DNA of 64,000 nucleotides from Paractinoplanes maris (GTDB taxonomy: Bacteria; Actinomycetota; Actinomycetes; Mycobacteriales; Micromonosporaceae). Numbering within the stretch: position 1 is the stretch's first letter; each line of letters opens with the position of its first letter. The position numbers were made by a program, and so were the translations under genes. The stretch covers positions 682,001-746,000 of the forward strand of contig NZ_JALPVL010000002.1 in the NCBI RefSeq assembly GCF_023544465.1. Direction: 5' to 3'. Positions 7,556-17,795 of the stretch are shown here, piece by piece. The notes below the pieces were generated by a model. That model saw nothing but the letters and a program-made list of their open reading frames with translations, was not told where the DNA came from and did not search any database.

Positions 7556-8093
7556 GCTCGCCACACGGCGGGGCAGAGCCGATGCGTACGGCGAAGCGAA
7601 GCCCCCGCACACGGCCGGACAAAGCCGATGCGTACGGCGAACGAAGCCCCCGCACACCGCGGAGCAAAGCCGATGCGTACGGCAAAGCGAGCCCCGGCAC
7701 ACGGCGAGGCACGCCCATGCGTACGGCGGGGAAGGACCCATCCAGCACGGTGCGGCAGATTTGGCGCGCGCGAGCCGACAAGGCCAATGAGCAGCACGAA
7801 TGGCTTTGGTCTGACTAATGCGGAAAGCGAGATTTGCGTAGCCGAAGCCCTGGCGATCAAGCCGCGACGGGCGTAGAAAGAACTGGCGAGGACCGAACCG
7901 AAGAGGTCGGGATTGCCCACCGATTCGGCCGCGATTCTCGTGCACGGCCACCGGGAACCCACGCGCGATCAGCCACGGCAGGCACGTTGCGGCGGGACCT
8001 CGACCCCCCAGGCTCCATTTGAGGAGCCGTGAGGTTGTGGACTGCCGACAACGACCCAGGTGCACGCTTGATAACCCGGTTCGGACGCGCAGC
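7556..8093. other. Intergenic region, mostly without recognised features
   Basis: After the repeat tract at 7562-7731, about 360 nt show no plausible gene on either strand. A short inverted repeat (GGCTCC 8011-8016 with GGAGCC 8023-8028) is the only structure seen. Base composition around 7770-7960 is less GC-rich than the flanking genes, which could mean a decayed gene or regulatory RNA; nothing in the sequence decides this. Confidence 0.5.
7562..7731 (+). repeat. Tandem repeat, ~46-bp unit, four degenerate copies
   Basis: Units at 7562-7607, 7608-7652, 7653-7697 and a truncated one at 7698-7731. Each starts CACACSGC and contains the core GCCGATGCGTACGGC (the last copy slightly altered). 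Copies are contiguous with no spacers, so this is a minisatellite and not a CRISPR array. It begins seven nucleotides after the HAD hydrolase stop codon. Confidence 0.85.
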
Positions 8094-8122
8094 AGCCGGC
8101 GCCCCTTCGCGGGACGCCGGCT
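8094..8122 (-). terminator. Terminator of the PH-domain protein gene
   Basis: AGCCGGCG (8094-8101) pairs perfectly with CGCCGGCT (8115-8122) around a 13-nt loop, starting at the very next base after the leftward stop codon. Confidence 0.75.
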
Positions 8123-8599
8123 CTAAATTTCCCGGCCCGCGGCCAGATGGCGGGTGCGCAGCTCGTGATAGACGGCGCGAAACAGCTTGGGCCGGGAGTG
8201 GAAGTCGACGCCTTGGGCCCACAGTTCCGTGTTGACCGTCGTGCCGTCCTGGCGCTCGATCAGGACCGTCAGGCCGCTCGGGATCTGGAAGGGGCCGATC
8301 CGCTGGCTCGCCTCGTGCAGGTGCACGTGGGCGATGTCGCCCCAGGCCATCGTCCGCGAGCGCATCAGACCGTGGATGCGCAGGCCGTGGGCACCGACGT
8401 AGGCGCCCATCTGCAGGATGCGGTGGGTTCCAAGCACCCACACGGCGGCCAGGGCACACGCCAGCAGGCGCAGCCCGTGGTCGTTCAACTCGAAGGTCTC
8501 GATCGACGTCCAGCCCAGCAGGGCCAGGGCGACAGCTTCCCACCCGATGATCAGCCAGCGTCCGGCGCCGGGCGTGTAGGGGCGCTTCCAGGACTCCAC
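8123..8599 (-). CDS. PH domain-containing membrane protein
   Basis: 158 residues from a GTG. Two hydrophobic segments (residues ~13-31 and ~43-60) form a hairpin in the membrane, followed by a bacterial PH-like domain (GAYVGAHGLRIHGLMRSRTMAW ... PFQIPSGLTVLIERQDG). The arrangement resembles the actinobacterial low-molecular-weight antigen 6 type PH proteins; function unknown. Single gene with its own terminator. A 6-bp inverted repeat (GACTCC 8592-8597/GGAGTC 8604-8609) straddles the start codon and could be an operator or a translation-blocking hairpin. Confidence 0.75.
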   Translation of the reverse strand: MESWKRPYTPGAGRWLIIGWEAVALALLGWTSIETFELNDHGLRLLACALAAVWVLGTHRILQMGAYVGAHGLRIHGLMRSRTMAWGDIAHVHLHEASQRIGPFQIPSGLTVLIERQDGTTVNTELWAQGVDFHSRPKLFRAVYHELRTRHLAAGREI

Positions 8600-8666
8600 T
8601 CCTGGAGTCTAGAAACCACTGATCACCGTGTGTGCTGTTCGCACATACACACAGTTCGACGGCGGA

Positions 8667-9398
8667 TCATACGGATGCCAGTACGTTGTCGCCGATCTCG
8701 GTGATCTCGTCGGCCGCGACGGTCACCGCGGCGGCGTAGTGGCGCAGCCAGGACCGGACCCCGTCCGGCGTCCCGGTGGCGTAGGCGCCGGCCGATCCGA
8801 CGTACTCCGGCTCGCGGGCCCGGTGCCCCACCTCGACGGCGACCAGGCCCCGCGGATCGAAGCCGCGGCTGATCATAGTCAGGCGGGCGGCGGCCCGGGC
8901 CACGACACCCGCCGGGCCGGCGAACGGGCGCAACGTGACGAGCTCGGCGTGCACGACCGCGGCGAGCAGGAGCGGAGGCGTACGGTCGTTGCCCGCGACC
9001 AGGCCGGCGAGCATGTCGACCCGCTCGGCGGCCCCGGTGAGCCGGCCCAGGTCGGCGGCCGGGACGACGCCCCGGGCGGCGAGGACGTGCAGCTTGGCCA
9101 GCACCTGCCGGGGCGCGCGAGGCCAGAGGTCGACGAGCCCGCCGAGCCCCTCGGCGACCCGCAGAGCACCCTGCAGCACCGGATCGGTGACGGTTCCCCC
9201 GCGGACGTCATCGAGGTCGTGCACGTTGCCCTCGAGCGCCGCACTGGCCACGGCCGACCGGAGACTCGCCTCGGCCGCGACCTGGCCACCGTGGCGTCGC
9301 AGGGCGCGATGCCGCAGGGCGGCGTCGACACGCTCCCGCGCTCCGGTCAGGGCGTCGGCGACATCGGCCAGGTCGAGAAGGGGGGCTAGCGGATCCAC
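8667..9398 (-). CDS. Fic-like protein with degenerate catalytic motif
   Basis: 243 residues from a GTG. Residues 46-58 (SLRSAVASAALEGN) match the Fic N-terminus including the inhibitory-helix motif S-x3-E-G/N (Ser52, Glu56, Gly57). The place of the catalytic HPFx(D/E)GNGRxxR is taken by RPFAGPAGVVAR (157-168): the histidine, acidic residue, asparagine and first arginine are all lost. AMP-transfer activity is therefore unlikely; a binding or regulatory role is inferred. It is divergent from acs with a 213-nt gap. The protein might instead be only distantly related to Fic. Confidence 0.6.
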   Translation of the reverse strand: MDPLAPLLDLADVADALTGARERVDAALRHRALRRHGGQVAAEASLRSAVASAALEGNVHDLDDVRGGTVTDPVLQGALRVAEGLGGLVDLWPRAPRQVLAKLHVLAARGVVPAADLGRLTGAAERVDMLAGLVAGNDRTPPLLLAAVVHAELVTLRPFAGPAGVVARAAARLTMISRGFDPRGLVAVEVGHRAREPEYVGSAGAYATGTPDGVRSWLRHYAAAVTVAADEITEIGDNVLASV

Positions 9399-9611
9399 CG
9401 GAACACCGTAGCCGGAAAACGGGAGGAAACATGGGGTGCGCGAATGGGCTCACAAATGGCAAGATTCGCGCAGGACCAAGCACCTCATGGTCATCCGGCG
9501 CGGCCACGAGGCCATCTGGCGCGCTGTTATCCACAGGTGTCGCCGGTACCCACCGGCGCAACTAGTGTGCAACGAAGAAGCCCGGGTCAGCAGTGAAGAG
9601 GAGCCGCCCTC
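9399..9611. promoter_or_regulatory. Divergent promoter region upstream of acs
   Basis: 213 nt between the Fic-like gene and acs. TTATCCACA at 9527-9535 is a perfect consensus DnaA box. A ribosome site (GAGGAG) lies about 8 nt before the acs ATG. No convincing -35/-10 pair was identified. Confidence 0.4.
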
Positions 9612-11597
<1,986 letters not shown>

Positions 11598-11607
11598 CGC
11601 CGGTGTC

Positions 11608-11638
11608 GCGGCGTCCGGAGAAGCTGTCCGGACGCCGC
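11608..11638 (+). terminator. Terminator of acsA
   Basis: A perfect 12-bp stem, GCGGCGTCCGGA paired with TCCGGACGCCGC, with loop GAAGCTG, 10 nt after the acsA stop codon. Confidence 0.9.
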
Positions 11639-11715
11639 ACCCCACGGAGAACCTGAAACCGCTACGCTTTGGCGCCGCGGTCCCGCACGACCGCGAGGCT
11701 CGGTCACGGGGGTGC

Positions 11716-12222
11716 ATGGTCATGCTCAGGTCCATCGCGGGGACGACGGCGGCGCTGTCACTGGTGCTGCTGGCCGGAGGCTGCTCGCGCGACGACGAGA
11801 AAGAGCCCGCCGCCGCTCCGGCACCGGTCACCTCCGCCGGCGCCTCGGCTGTCGCGTCCGGCGCCGCCGTGGTGCCCGCTGCCCCCGACGCGTCCGAGCC
11901 AGCCCCCACCGACAGCCGCGGGTTGCCGCTCAGCAGCGACGGTTCGCCCCCGCCACCGCCCAGCCGTCCGGCCGGCCACAAATTCCCCGACGCCGGCACG
12001 CTGCGCGTCGGCTGGATCGACGCGACCGTGACCAGCGGCGGCGGCACCTGTTACAGCCTCAAGGACGCCGACGGCGAGATGTGGGCCGTCTATTCGAAGA
12101 AGGCTGTCCCGCTCGACGACGGTGACAAGGTGCGGGCCCGGATCACCCCCGGTAAGACGCCGGTCGACTGCGGCAGCGGTAAGCCCGCGACCCTCGTACG
12201 GCTGCTCATCAGCCCGAAGTAG
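11716..12222 (+). CDS. Probable lipoprotein, function unknown
   Basis: 168 residues. A short signal sequence ends in LLAGGC, making Cys23 the likely lipidated residue. A low-complexity Ala/Pro/Ser linker (~28-90, including PPPPPSRP) is followed by a compact C-terminal domain (~95-168) with two cysteines (Cys112 and Cys152) that could form a disulfide. ATG at 11716 or 11722 may start it. Located outside the membrane by prediction. No family recognised. Confidence 0.75.
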   Translation: MVMLRSIAGTTAALSLVLLAGGCSRDDEKEPAAAPAPVTSAGASAVASGAAVVPAAPDASEPAPTDSRGLPLSSDGSPPPPPSRPAGHKFPDAGTLRVGWIDATVTSGGGTCYSLKDADGEMWAVYSKKAVPLDDGDKVRARITPGKTPVDCGSGKPATLVRLLISPK

Positions 12223-12290
12223 AGCCGAGCCGGAGCCCCGCCGGGCCGCCGCGGTCGTCCCCGCGGGACGCCAACGCCTACGCTGGGGGT

Positions 12291-13214
12291 ATGGGCGGTC
12301 GGGTTGACGAGTCGTGTGTGCTGGTGGACGGGCCCTGGACCCATCGTTTTGTCGGCGCCAACGGCAGTCGCTTCCACGTCGTCGAGGCCGGCACCGGGCC
12401 GCTCGTGCTGTTCCTGCACGGTTTTCCCGAGTTCTGGTGGGCCTGGCACGACATGCTGCCCCGCATCGCCGACGCGGGGTTCCGGGCGGTCGCGATCGAC
12501 CTCCGCGGTTACGGCGCGAGCGACAAACCGCCGCGCGGCTATGACGGCTACACGATGGCGGCCGATGTCACGGGGCTGATCCGGGCGCTCGGCGAGCGGA
12601 ACGCGACAATCGTCGGCGCCGGTGCCGGCGGCATGATCGGCTGGGCGGCCGCCAGCTTCCATCCCAAGCTGGTCAACCGATTGGTCGTGCTGGGCGCGGC
12701 CCACCCGCTGCGCCTGCGGGCGGCGCTGTTCGCCGACCCGCGCGGTCAGTTCGCGGCCTCGGCCAGTGCGCTGCGTTTCCAGGTGCCACGGTACGAGCAC
12801 GTGCTCACCCGGGACGACGCGGCGCTGGTGGGCGAGATGATGACCCGCTGGACAAGTCCGCAGTGGAGAGAGACGCCGGAGTTCGCCGACTACGTCGCCC
12901 GCTGCCGCGAAGCCATGCAGATCCCGCAGGCCGCGTTCTGCGCGCTGGAGGCGTACCGCTGGGTGTTCCGCAGTGCGATCCGGCTGCAGGGATACCGGTT
13001 TGTGAAGCTGATGCAGCGCCCGCTGGTGACGCCCACCCTGCAACTGCACGGTGAACTCGACACCGCCACGCTGCCGCGGACGGCGCAGGGCTCGGGGCGG
13101 TACGTGCTCGCGCCGTACGAGTGGCGGCTGCTCCCCGATGTCGGGCATTTCCTGCACCAGGAGGCCACCGACGTCGTGACCGGCGAAGTGCTCCGCTGGC
13201 TCAAGACGAACTAG
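12291..13214 (+). CDS. Alpha/beta hydrolase (epoxide hydrolase-like) lacking the nucleophile
   Basis: 307 residues with a GGGGG ribosome site before the ATG. HGFPEFWWAW (oxyanion region of epoxide hydrolases) and a C-terminal GHFLHQE with the catalytic-type histidine identify the family. The nucleophile elbow, normally G-H-D-W-G-G, reads GAGAGG at codons spanning 12616-12633, with glycine at the nucleophile position. Hydrolysis by the usual mechanism is therefore not expected. Position near acs resembles mycobacterial ephE (Rv3670), and the loss may be a subfamily trait. Confidence 0.85.
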   Translation: MGGRVDESCVLVDGPWTHRFVGANGSRFHVVEAGTGPLVLFLHGFPEFWWAWHDMLPRIADAGFRAVAIDLRGYGASDKPPRGYDGYTMAADVTGLIRALGERNATIVGAGAGGMIGWAAASFHPKLVNRLVVLGAAHPLRLRAALFADPRGQFAASASALRFQVPRYEHVLTRDDAALVGEMMTRWTSPQWRETPEFADYVARCREAMQIPQAAFCALEAYRWVFRSAIRLQGYRFVKLMQRPLVTPTLQLHGELDTATLPRTAQGSGRYVLAPYEWRLLPDVGHFLHQEATDVVTGEVLRWLKTN

Positions 13215-13218
13215 CGCC

Positions 13219-13581
13219 TCAGATGCGCTGCTCGTTGAGGTCGGAGATCTCGTGCAGGGGCGCCCAGCCCTGATAGACGCCGAAGTCGAACTCCTCGAGG
13301 CCCAACTGGCGAGCGACCGGGGCACGGCCACCCGCATACTCGACCCGCAGCCACGAATTCGCCTCGGCCAGCACGATGAACGGGGCACCACGCCACGTGC
13401 ACGTGGTCCGCACATAGATCAGCTCGTCGTATTCCGGAGGGGTCAGCACCCGGACGTAGCGGCCGGGACGCACCTCGTCGAAGCCGTCGGCCGGATCCGT
13501 CCGGTAGATGCGCACGTTGTCACCGTCGGGCGCGGCGTCGTACTCGTGCCCCTGCCAAGCCACCACGTAGCCGTCGCGCAT
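13219..13581 (-). CDS. Small hypothetical protein overlapping the SseB protein gene
   Basis: 120 residues from the ATG at 13581 (GTG at 13584 is an alternative); the start overlaps the stop of the large SseB gene, so the two are translated together. The product is soluble, rich in Tyr, Asp and Glu, with alternating strands (YVVAWQGHEYDA, YVRVLTPPEYDELIYVRTT) and no signal or membrane segment. No family recognised. Tight coupling to a large multi-domain T7SS-linked protein suggests a dedicated partner, possibly a chaperone or immunity protein; this is inference. Confidence 0.7.
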   Translation of the reverse strand: MRDGYVVAWQGHEYDAAPDGDNVRIYRTDPADGFDEVRPGRYVRVLTPPEYDELIYVRTTCTWRGAPFIVLAEANSWLRVEYAGGRAPVARQLGLEEFDFGVYQGWAPLHEISDLNEQRI

Positions 13582-16500
13582 CACTGCTCACCCACCCGGC
13601 GCCACACAGGACCGTCGTTGTCGAAGATGGCCACCATGCGCTCGGTGCCGTCGATGTCGATGCGCCACAGCTGGGCACCATGCGGCAGCCGCACACTGTC
13701 CACCTTGAACTCGGCGACGACGTCGCGACCCTCACCGGGGGCGAAACCGTTGCCCCGGAAAGGCGGACGCTCGATGACCCAGCCGTCCATGGCCTTCAGA
13801 GCCTGCTCGTTCTGCCCGCCGTAGGGGATGCGGTAGAGGCTCGGACGATACGCCGGCCAGCGCAGGACGTACGCCTCCTTGACGTCCGCCTGATGCGGCG
13901 AGCCGTCGTAGCTCAGTCCGAGCGCGCCGAAGAGCTCGGCCGGCGTCCGCAGGTGCTCCACCTCGGTCGCGCGGTGCACGAAGCCGGCCACCCGGTCGTA
14001 CCCACGCTCCAGGTAGTAGTCGACCTGGTCGGGCGGGATCGTCTTCTGCATGACGGTGGCGTGCTGGGCGTCGTCGTTCGCGGGCTCGGGCGGCGGCACC
14101 GGCGCGGCATCCTCGACCGGGCTGTCCGGGTCGAGGCCCAGACCGGACTCCGCGGCCCAGCTGGCCAGCGCGATGACCTGAGGACCGGGGTACTTGGCAC
14201 CGATCGGGCCGGTCGGGTTCACCGCGAACGACCAGGCCGGGTCGGGCCAGTTGCGGATCAGCTCGTAGAACCGGACACCCACCGTGCGGGTGGGCTCCGC
14301 GAAGTGCTCGGCCAGCCGGTCTTTGCTGGTGAAGACGATCAGGAAGGTCTCGCCGTCGACCTGCTCAGTGCGGAACGCGAAGCCGGACTCGCCGGGTGAG
14401 CTGCCCGGGCGCGAGTGGTTGGCCACCGGGACCAGCACGGTCGCGAGCAGCAGAGTGGAGAGGAACGCGTCGGTGCTGTGGCCGCCGGCGGCGTCGAAGA
14501 GATCACGCTCGACGTCGTTGGCCGGCACGAACGCCTCGGCGACGGGGGCCGGCGGGGCTGCCCTCGGCGGCTCGGCCGTCTCGAACGCGGGCTGAGCGCC
14601 GAGGCGGGCCGGGCGGTCGCTGCCGGGAGTTCCCGGGATGACCGGCGGGGCGACCGACGGCGACGGGGCCTCGGACTTGGTCTGGAACGCCGGGAACGAC
14701 GTGAGACCGGGACGCTCGGACGGCGAGGTCGCCTGACGGCGCGGCAGCGGAGTGCCGAAACCGGGGCTGGGCTGGGCCTGCATGGGGGGCGCCGGCGACG
14801 GGGCGGCGGACGGTGCCGCAGCCGCTGCGGGTGGGGCCGGGGGCGCTGAGATCGGCGCCATCGCGGCCGGGCGCTGGGCCGCGGCCGCCTGCGGAGAGGC
14901 CGGACCCTGCGGGAAGCCGGCGTCGGACTGCTGGCGACGAGGCAGGGCGCCGAGGGCTCCGGACGGCGCGCCGGTCGCGCCCGACCAGGCCGGGTCGAAC
15001 GGAGTCTCGTCCGGGTTGTGCGGCGTGATGTGCTCGGGCACCGGCGGGGTCTGGGCCATCGGGGTGCGGACCGGCAGGGGGGCGCCGAGATCCTGCAGGG
15101 GGCCGCGCGGATCGTCGCCGCGACCCGTCGGCGCCGGGACCGGCGGGGCCGACACGGGTGGCGCGAAAACGGGTGGCACAGGTGGTGACTGGTAGGCCGA
15201 GGGGACCGCGGTGGGCGCGGCCGGCGACGGCGACGCCGGGCTCGCGCCCGGGCTGCGAACTGGCAGGCCGTTGGGTAGGACGGTTCCCGGCGTACGGATC
15301 GGCAGGCCGGCGGGACCGGTCGGCTCCGGCCTCGAACCGACTGCCTCGCGAGCAGCCGGCTGACCGAAGCCATCCGGACGCGCCGGGGCGTTCCCCGCCG
15401 GACTGGTGGGCTGACCGTAAGCGGGCGGAGCGCTCGCGGGTCGCCCGTACGTGGGCGGTGCGGCGGCCGGTTGACCGTAAGCCGGCGGGACAGCCGCAGG
15501 CTGACCGTAAGCCGGCGGGACGGCCGCGGGCTGACCGTAAGCCGGCGGGACGGCCGCGGGCTGACCGTAAGCCGGCGGGACGGCCGCGGGCTGACCGTAG
15601 GCGGGAGGGGCACTCGCAGGACGGCCGAATGTCTCCGGCGGGCCGCTCGTGGGCCGGTTCGTGGCCGGCGGCGCACTCGCGGGCGGCGCACTGGCCGGCG
15701 CGGTGGCCCCGGGCCGGCCGTAGGCGGATGGCGTGCGGGTCGGCAGACTGTCCGCGGCCGAAGGCGTACGGGAGGGCAGGCCGTTCGTGGCCGGCGGGGT
15801 GCGCAGCGGCAGGCTGCCGGCGATCGACGGCGTGCGGGGCGGCTGACCATCGGCGGGCGCACGAGTGGGCAAGCTGTCGTCGGCGGACGGCGTCCGGTTC
15901 GGCAGGCCCTCGCCGGCCGCCGGTGTCCGCGCGGGCAGGGTGTCGGCCGGTGGCTGACCGGGCTGCTGAGCGTAGGCGCCGCCATATGTATTGGCGGCGG
16001 CCTGACCGTACGCGGGCGGTGCACCCGCGGTCTGCGGGTTGTAAGCGGCCGGAGCCTGCGCGTTATAAGCGGCTGGGGCCTGCTGGCCGTACGCAGCCGG
16101 CGCGCCAGACGTCTGCTGGCCATACGCGGCCGGCGCGCCCGACGTCTGCTGGCCATACGCGGCGGGCGTGGCGGCCGGGGTCTGGGACTGCTGGCCGTAC
16201 GTGCCCGAGGGGTAGTGCGGGTAGGAGCCGGTCGCCGCCGTGAGCGGGGTGCCCTCGTGAGTGGGGCCGCCGGGACGGCCGGCCTCCTCCTCCTGGCGAG
16301 CGGTGGCGGCGTTGGCCGCCACGGCCGCGGAGTGCAGATCCTGGATCTTGCCGGCACCGGCCTTGGAGTCGGCGCGCCCCGGACCGCGGGTCGGCAGTCT
16401 CAGGTCGCCGCGGGACAGCTGGGCCACGAACCAGGCGGGCAGATAGCCCTCGATCGGCAGGCCGGGGTTGACCGCCAGCCACCACTCGAGGTTGGGCCAG

Positions 16501-16787
16501 GTGTTGGCCAGCTCCGCATACGGCACCCGCCGGGCCGAACCGGTGTAATCCGCCAGGCACGACTGCAGGGCCGCCGTCGACGTGAAGGCCAGCACATGGG
16601 TCCGGCCGCCGGTGCTCCAGGTGCCCCAGCCGAGCGGGGCCAGGCCCGCCAGCGCATCGGCGGAGACCGGTAGGAGCAGGTCAACGCCGGAGAGAATGCG
16701 GAAATAGGATTCCTGGTCGTCGGTGCGCAACGCATCGCGCATCGCCACCTCGGCGTCCGTAGCCGGTTCCCACTCGGACACGTCCAC
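13581..16787 (-). CDS. Giant SseB-domain, proline-rich repeat protein linked to T7SS genes
   Basis: 1068 residues from GTG 16787 (GTG 16781 has better ribosome-site spacing). An N-terminal SseB domain (~1-130) is followed by ~600 residues of Pro/Ala-rich sequence, with ten-residue PPAYGQPAAV repeats (~390-450) and about ten LPxRTP-like motifs (~280-360 and later). A second SseB domain (~755-890, ending near WSFAVNPTGPIGAKYPG) and a unique C-terminal domain (~915-1068) complete it. SseB domains occur in ESX-linked enhancer/adaptor proteins. No signal peptide. Downstream of two WXG100 genes in the same direction. Function unknown. Confidence 0.75.
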   Translation of the reverse strand: MDVSEWEPATDAEVAMRDALRTDDQESYFRILSGVDLLLPVSADALAGLAPLGWGTWSTGGRTHVLAFTSTAALQSCLADYTGSARRVPYAELANTWPNLEWWLAVNPGLPIEGYLPAWFVAQLSRGDLRLPTRGPGRADSKAGAGKIQDLHSAAVAANAATARQEEEAGRPGGPTHEGTPLTAATGSYPHYPSGTYGQQSQTPAATPAAYGQQTSGAPAAYGQQTSGAPAAYGQQAPAAYNAQAPAAYNPQTAGAPPAYGQAAANTYGGAYAQQPGQPPADTLPARTPAAGEGLPNRTPSADDSLPTRAPADGQPPRTPSIAGSLPLRTPPATNGLPSRTPSAADSLPTRTPSAYGRPGATAPASAPPASAPPATNRPTSGPPETFGRPASAPPAYGQPAAVPPAYGQPAAVPPAYGQPAAVPPAYGQPAAVPPAYGQPAAAPPTYGRPASAPPAYGQPTSPAGNAPARPDGFGQPAAREAVGSRPEPTGPAGLPIRTPGTVLPNGLPVRSPGASPASPSPAAPTAVPSAYQSPPVPPVFAPPVSAPPVPAPTGRGDDPRGPLQDLGAPLPVRTPMAQTPPVPEHITPHNPDETPFDPAWSGATGAPSGALGALPRRQQSDAGFPQGPASPQAAAAQRPAAMAPISAPPAPPAAAAAPSAAPSPAPPMQAQPSPGFGTPLPRRQATSPSERPGLTSFPAFQTKSEAPSPSVAPPVIPGTPGSDRPARLGAQPAFETAEPPRAAPPAPVAEAFVPANDVERDLFDAAGGHSTDAFLSTLLLATVLVPVANHSRPGSSPGESGFAFRTEQVDGETFLIVFTSKDRLAEHFAEPTRTVGVRFYELIRNWPDPAWSFAVNPTGPIGAKYPGPQVIALASWAAESGLGLDPDSPVEDAAPVPPPEPANDDAQHATVMQKTIPPDQVDYYLERGYDRVAGFVHRATEVEHLRTPAELFGALGLSYDGSPHQADVKEAYVLRWPAYRPSLYRIPYGGQNEQALKAMDGWVIERPPFRGNGFAPGEGRDVVAEFKVDSVRLPHGAQLWRIDIDGTERMVAIFDNDGPVWRRVGEQ
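15471..15620 (-). repeat. Tandem 30-bp coding repeat in the SseB protein gene
   Basis: Three identical 30-bp units (15501-15530, 15531-15560, 15561-15590), one near-identical (15471-15500) and one degenerate (15591-15620). Each encodes PPAYGQPAAV. Identity at DNA level, including third codon positions, indicates recent duplication and likely copy-number variation between strains. Confidence 0.9.
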
Positions 16788-17119
16788 CTCTCCCCACCGC
16801 GCGACGAGGCCATCTCAACGCGTACAACCTACAAGGTCAGCCCGCGATCACAATGGGCGGCGGTAGGCAGACGTGTAAGTCGTAGGCGATCGAGCCCTCG
16901 TACGCGCCCGGAAGCTCTCCGGAGCGCCTCATAAATCGCCTCAAGCGATCAAACAACAACCGATCGTAGCGATATCGGCCAGGTAGACCAGTACGCGTTC
17001 GAGCGACAACAAGCTTCGCAACAACGGACCAAACGGGTGAACGGCTCGAAGTGCAACAACGAAACGGCCGGTCAGTCCGGGGACTGGTCCGGCCGTTCAC
17101 GGTGCGGCGGGGCCGCGCG
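16788..17119. other. Intergenic region between the SseB and WXG100 genes
   Basis: 332 nt, noticeably less GC-rich than its neighbours. It holds the strong terminator at 17063-17097 just after the WXG100 stop codon and, by position, the promoter of the SseB gene (16788-~16950). No gene is convincing on either strand. Confidence 0.6.
17063..17097 (-). terminator. Terminator downstream of the WXG100 gene pair
   Basis: AACGGCCGG (17063-17071) pairs with CCGGCCGTT (17089-17097), and inside it CAGTCC pairs with GGACTG, giving an almost continuous 15-bp hairpin 23 nt after the leftward stop codon. Confidence 0.85.
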
Positions 17120-17416
17120 TCACTGGAAGCGCGCGGTCGCCTGCTTCTCGGTGCTGACGTAGTCGTCGACCGACTGGTCGACCGCACCCTTGATGTTCTG
17201 CAGGATGCTGGTCAGATCGCGCGATGCCGCGCGCCAGGTCGCCTGGCGCTGCTGATAAGCCTGCTGCGCCTCACCGTCCCAGGTGTCGACCAGCGGGGCG
17301 GCGTCACGCTCGAGCTGGTCGAGCTGTGACTGCAGCGTGTTGATCGCCTTCTGGATGTCGGCCCCCGCCTGCTGCAGGGCGCCGAAATTGACGAGCAGTA
17401 CTCCATCACTAGGCAT
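17120..17416 (-). CDS. WXG100 family protein (ESAT-6-like)
   Basis: 98 residues, the standard WXG100 length, predicted as two amphipathic helices joined by a turn with the WxG motif as WDG (residues 46-48). Such proteins form helical-hairpin dimers exported by type VII secretion. The C-terminus (VDDYVSTEKQATARF) carries a YxxxE-like signal. GGGGGG before the ATG serves as ribosome site. It follows a second WXG100 gene by 16 nt, probably its heterodimer partner. Confidence 0.9.
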   Translation of the reverse strand: MPSDGVLLVNFGALQQAGADIQKAINTLQSQLDQLERDAAPLVDTWDGEAQQAYQQRQATWRAASRDLTSILQNIKGAVDQSVDDYVSTEKQATARFQ

Positions 17417-17432
17417 GTCTTGTCCCCCCGAG

Positions 17433-17795
17433 TCAGAGCGGCAGTGAGAAGGTGCCGCCGGTGCCGGACACCCGGCTGGCCGCCTCGGTGTCGGTCGCGT
17501 CGTAGCTGGTGCCGGACTGCTTGATCGAGTCGGCGGTCTGGGCGAGAGCCGAGTTGAGGCTCTTCAGGTCCTGCGCATACTGGACCTTGACCTGCTCGAA
17601 CGCCGCGGCGCCGAGCCCTTTCCACGTGCCGCTCAGCGCGGACAGCTCGTTCATGAGCGTGCTCAGCATCGTCTGCAGCTGGTCGTTGACCTGATCGAAC
17701 TTGACGGCGGTCCCCGCCATCACCTGGGATTCAGCTTGCGTTCCGGCCACCCGGATGTCACCCCGCTCCCTCGCTTGGGTCGCCGACGATGTCAT
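17433..17795 (-). CDS. WXG100 family protein (larger partner)
   Basis: 120 residues from the ATG at 17795; an upstream in-frame ATG at 17822 is less likely. After a ~25-residue leader come two helices joined by WKG, with the C-terminal helix including YAQDLKSLNSALAQT and a flexible Gly/Ser tail. Probably a CFP-10-like partner of the 98-residue protein downstream. The first gene of this leftward operon; its promoter lies in the divergent region shared with eccE. Confidence 0.85.
   Translation of the reverse strand: MTSSATQARERGDIRVAGTQAESQVMAGTAVKFDQVNDQLQTMLSTLMNELSALSGTWKGLGAAAFEQVKVQYAQDLKSLNSALAQTADSIKQSGTSYDATDTEAASRVSGTGGTFSLPL

Noticed and set aside
7562-7731. Possible CRISPR array (also considered at 19959-20357 and 26612-26748)
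   Set aside because: Units are contiguous with no unique spacers, repeats are degenerate, and no cas genes are nearby.
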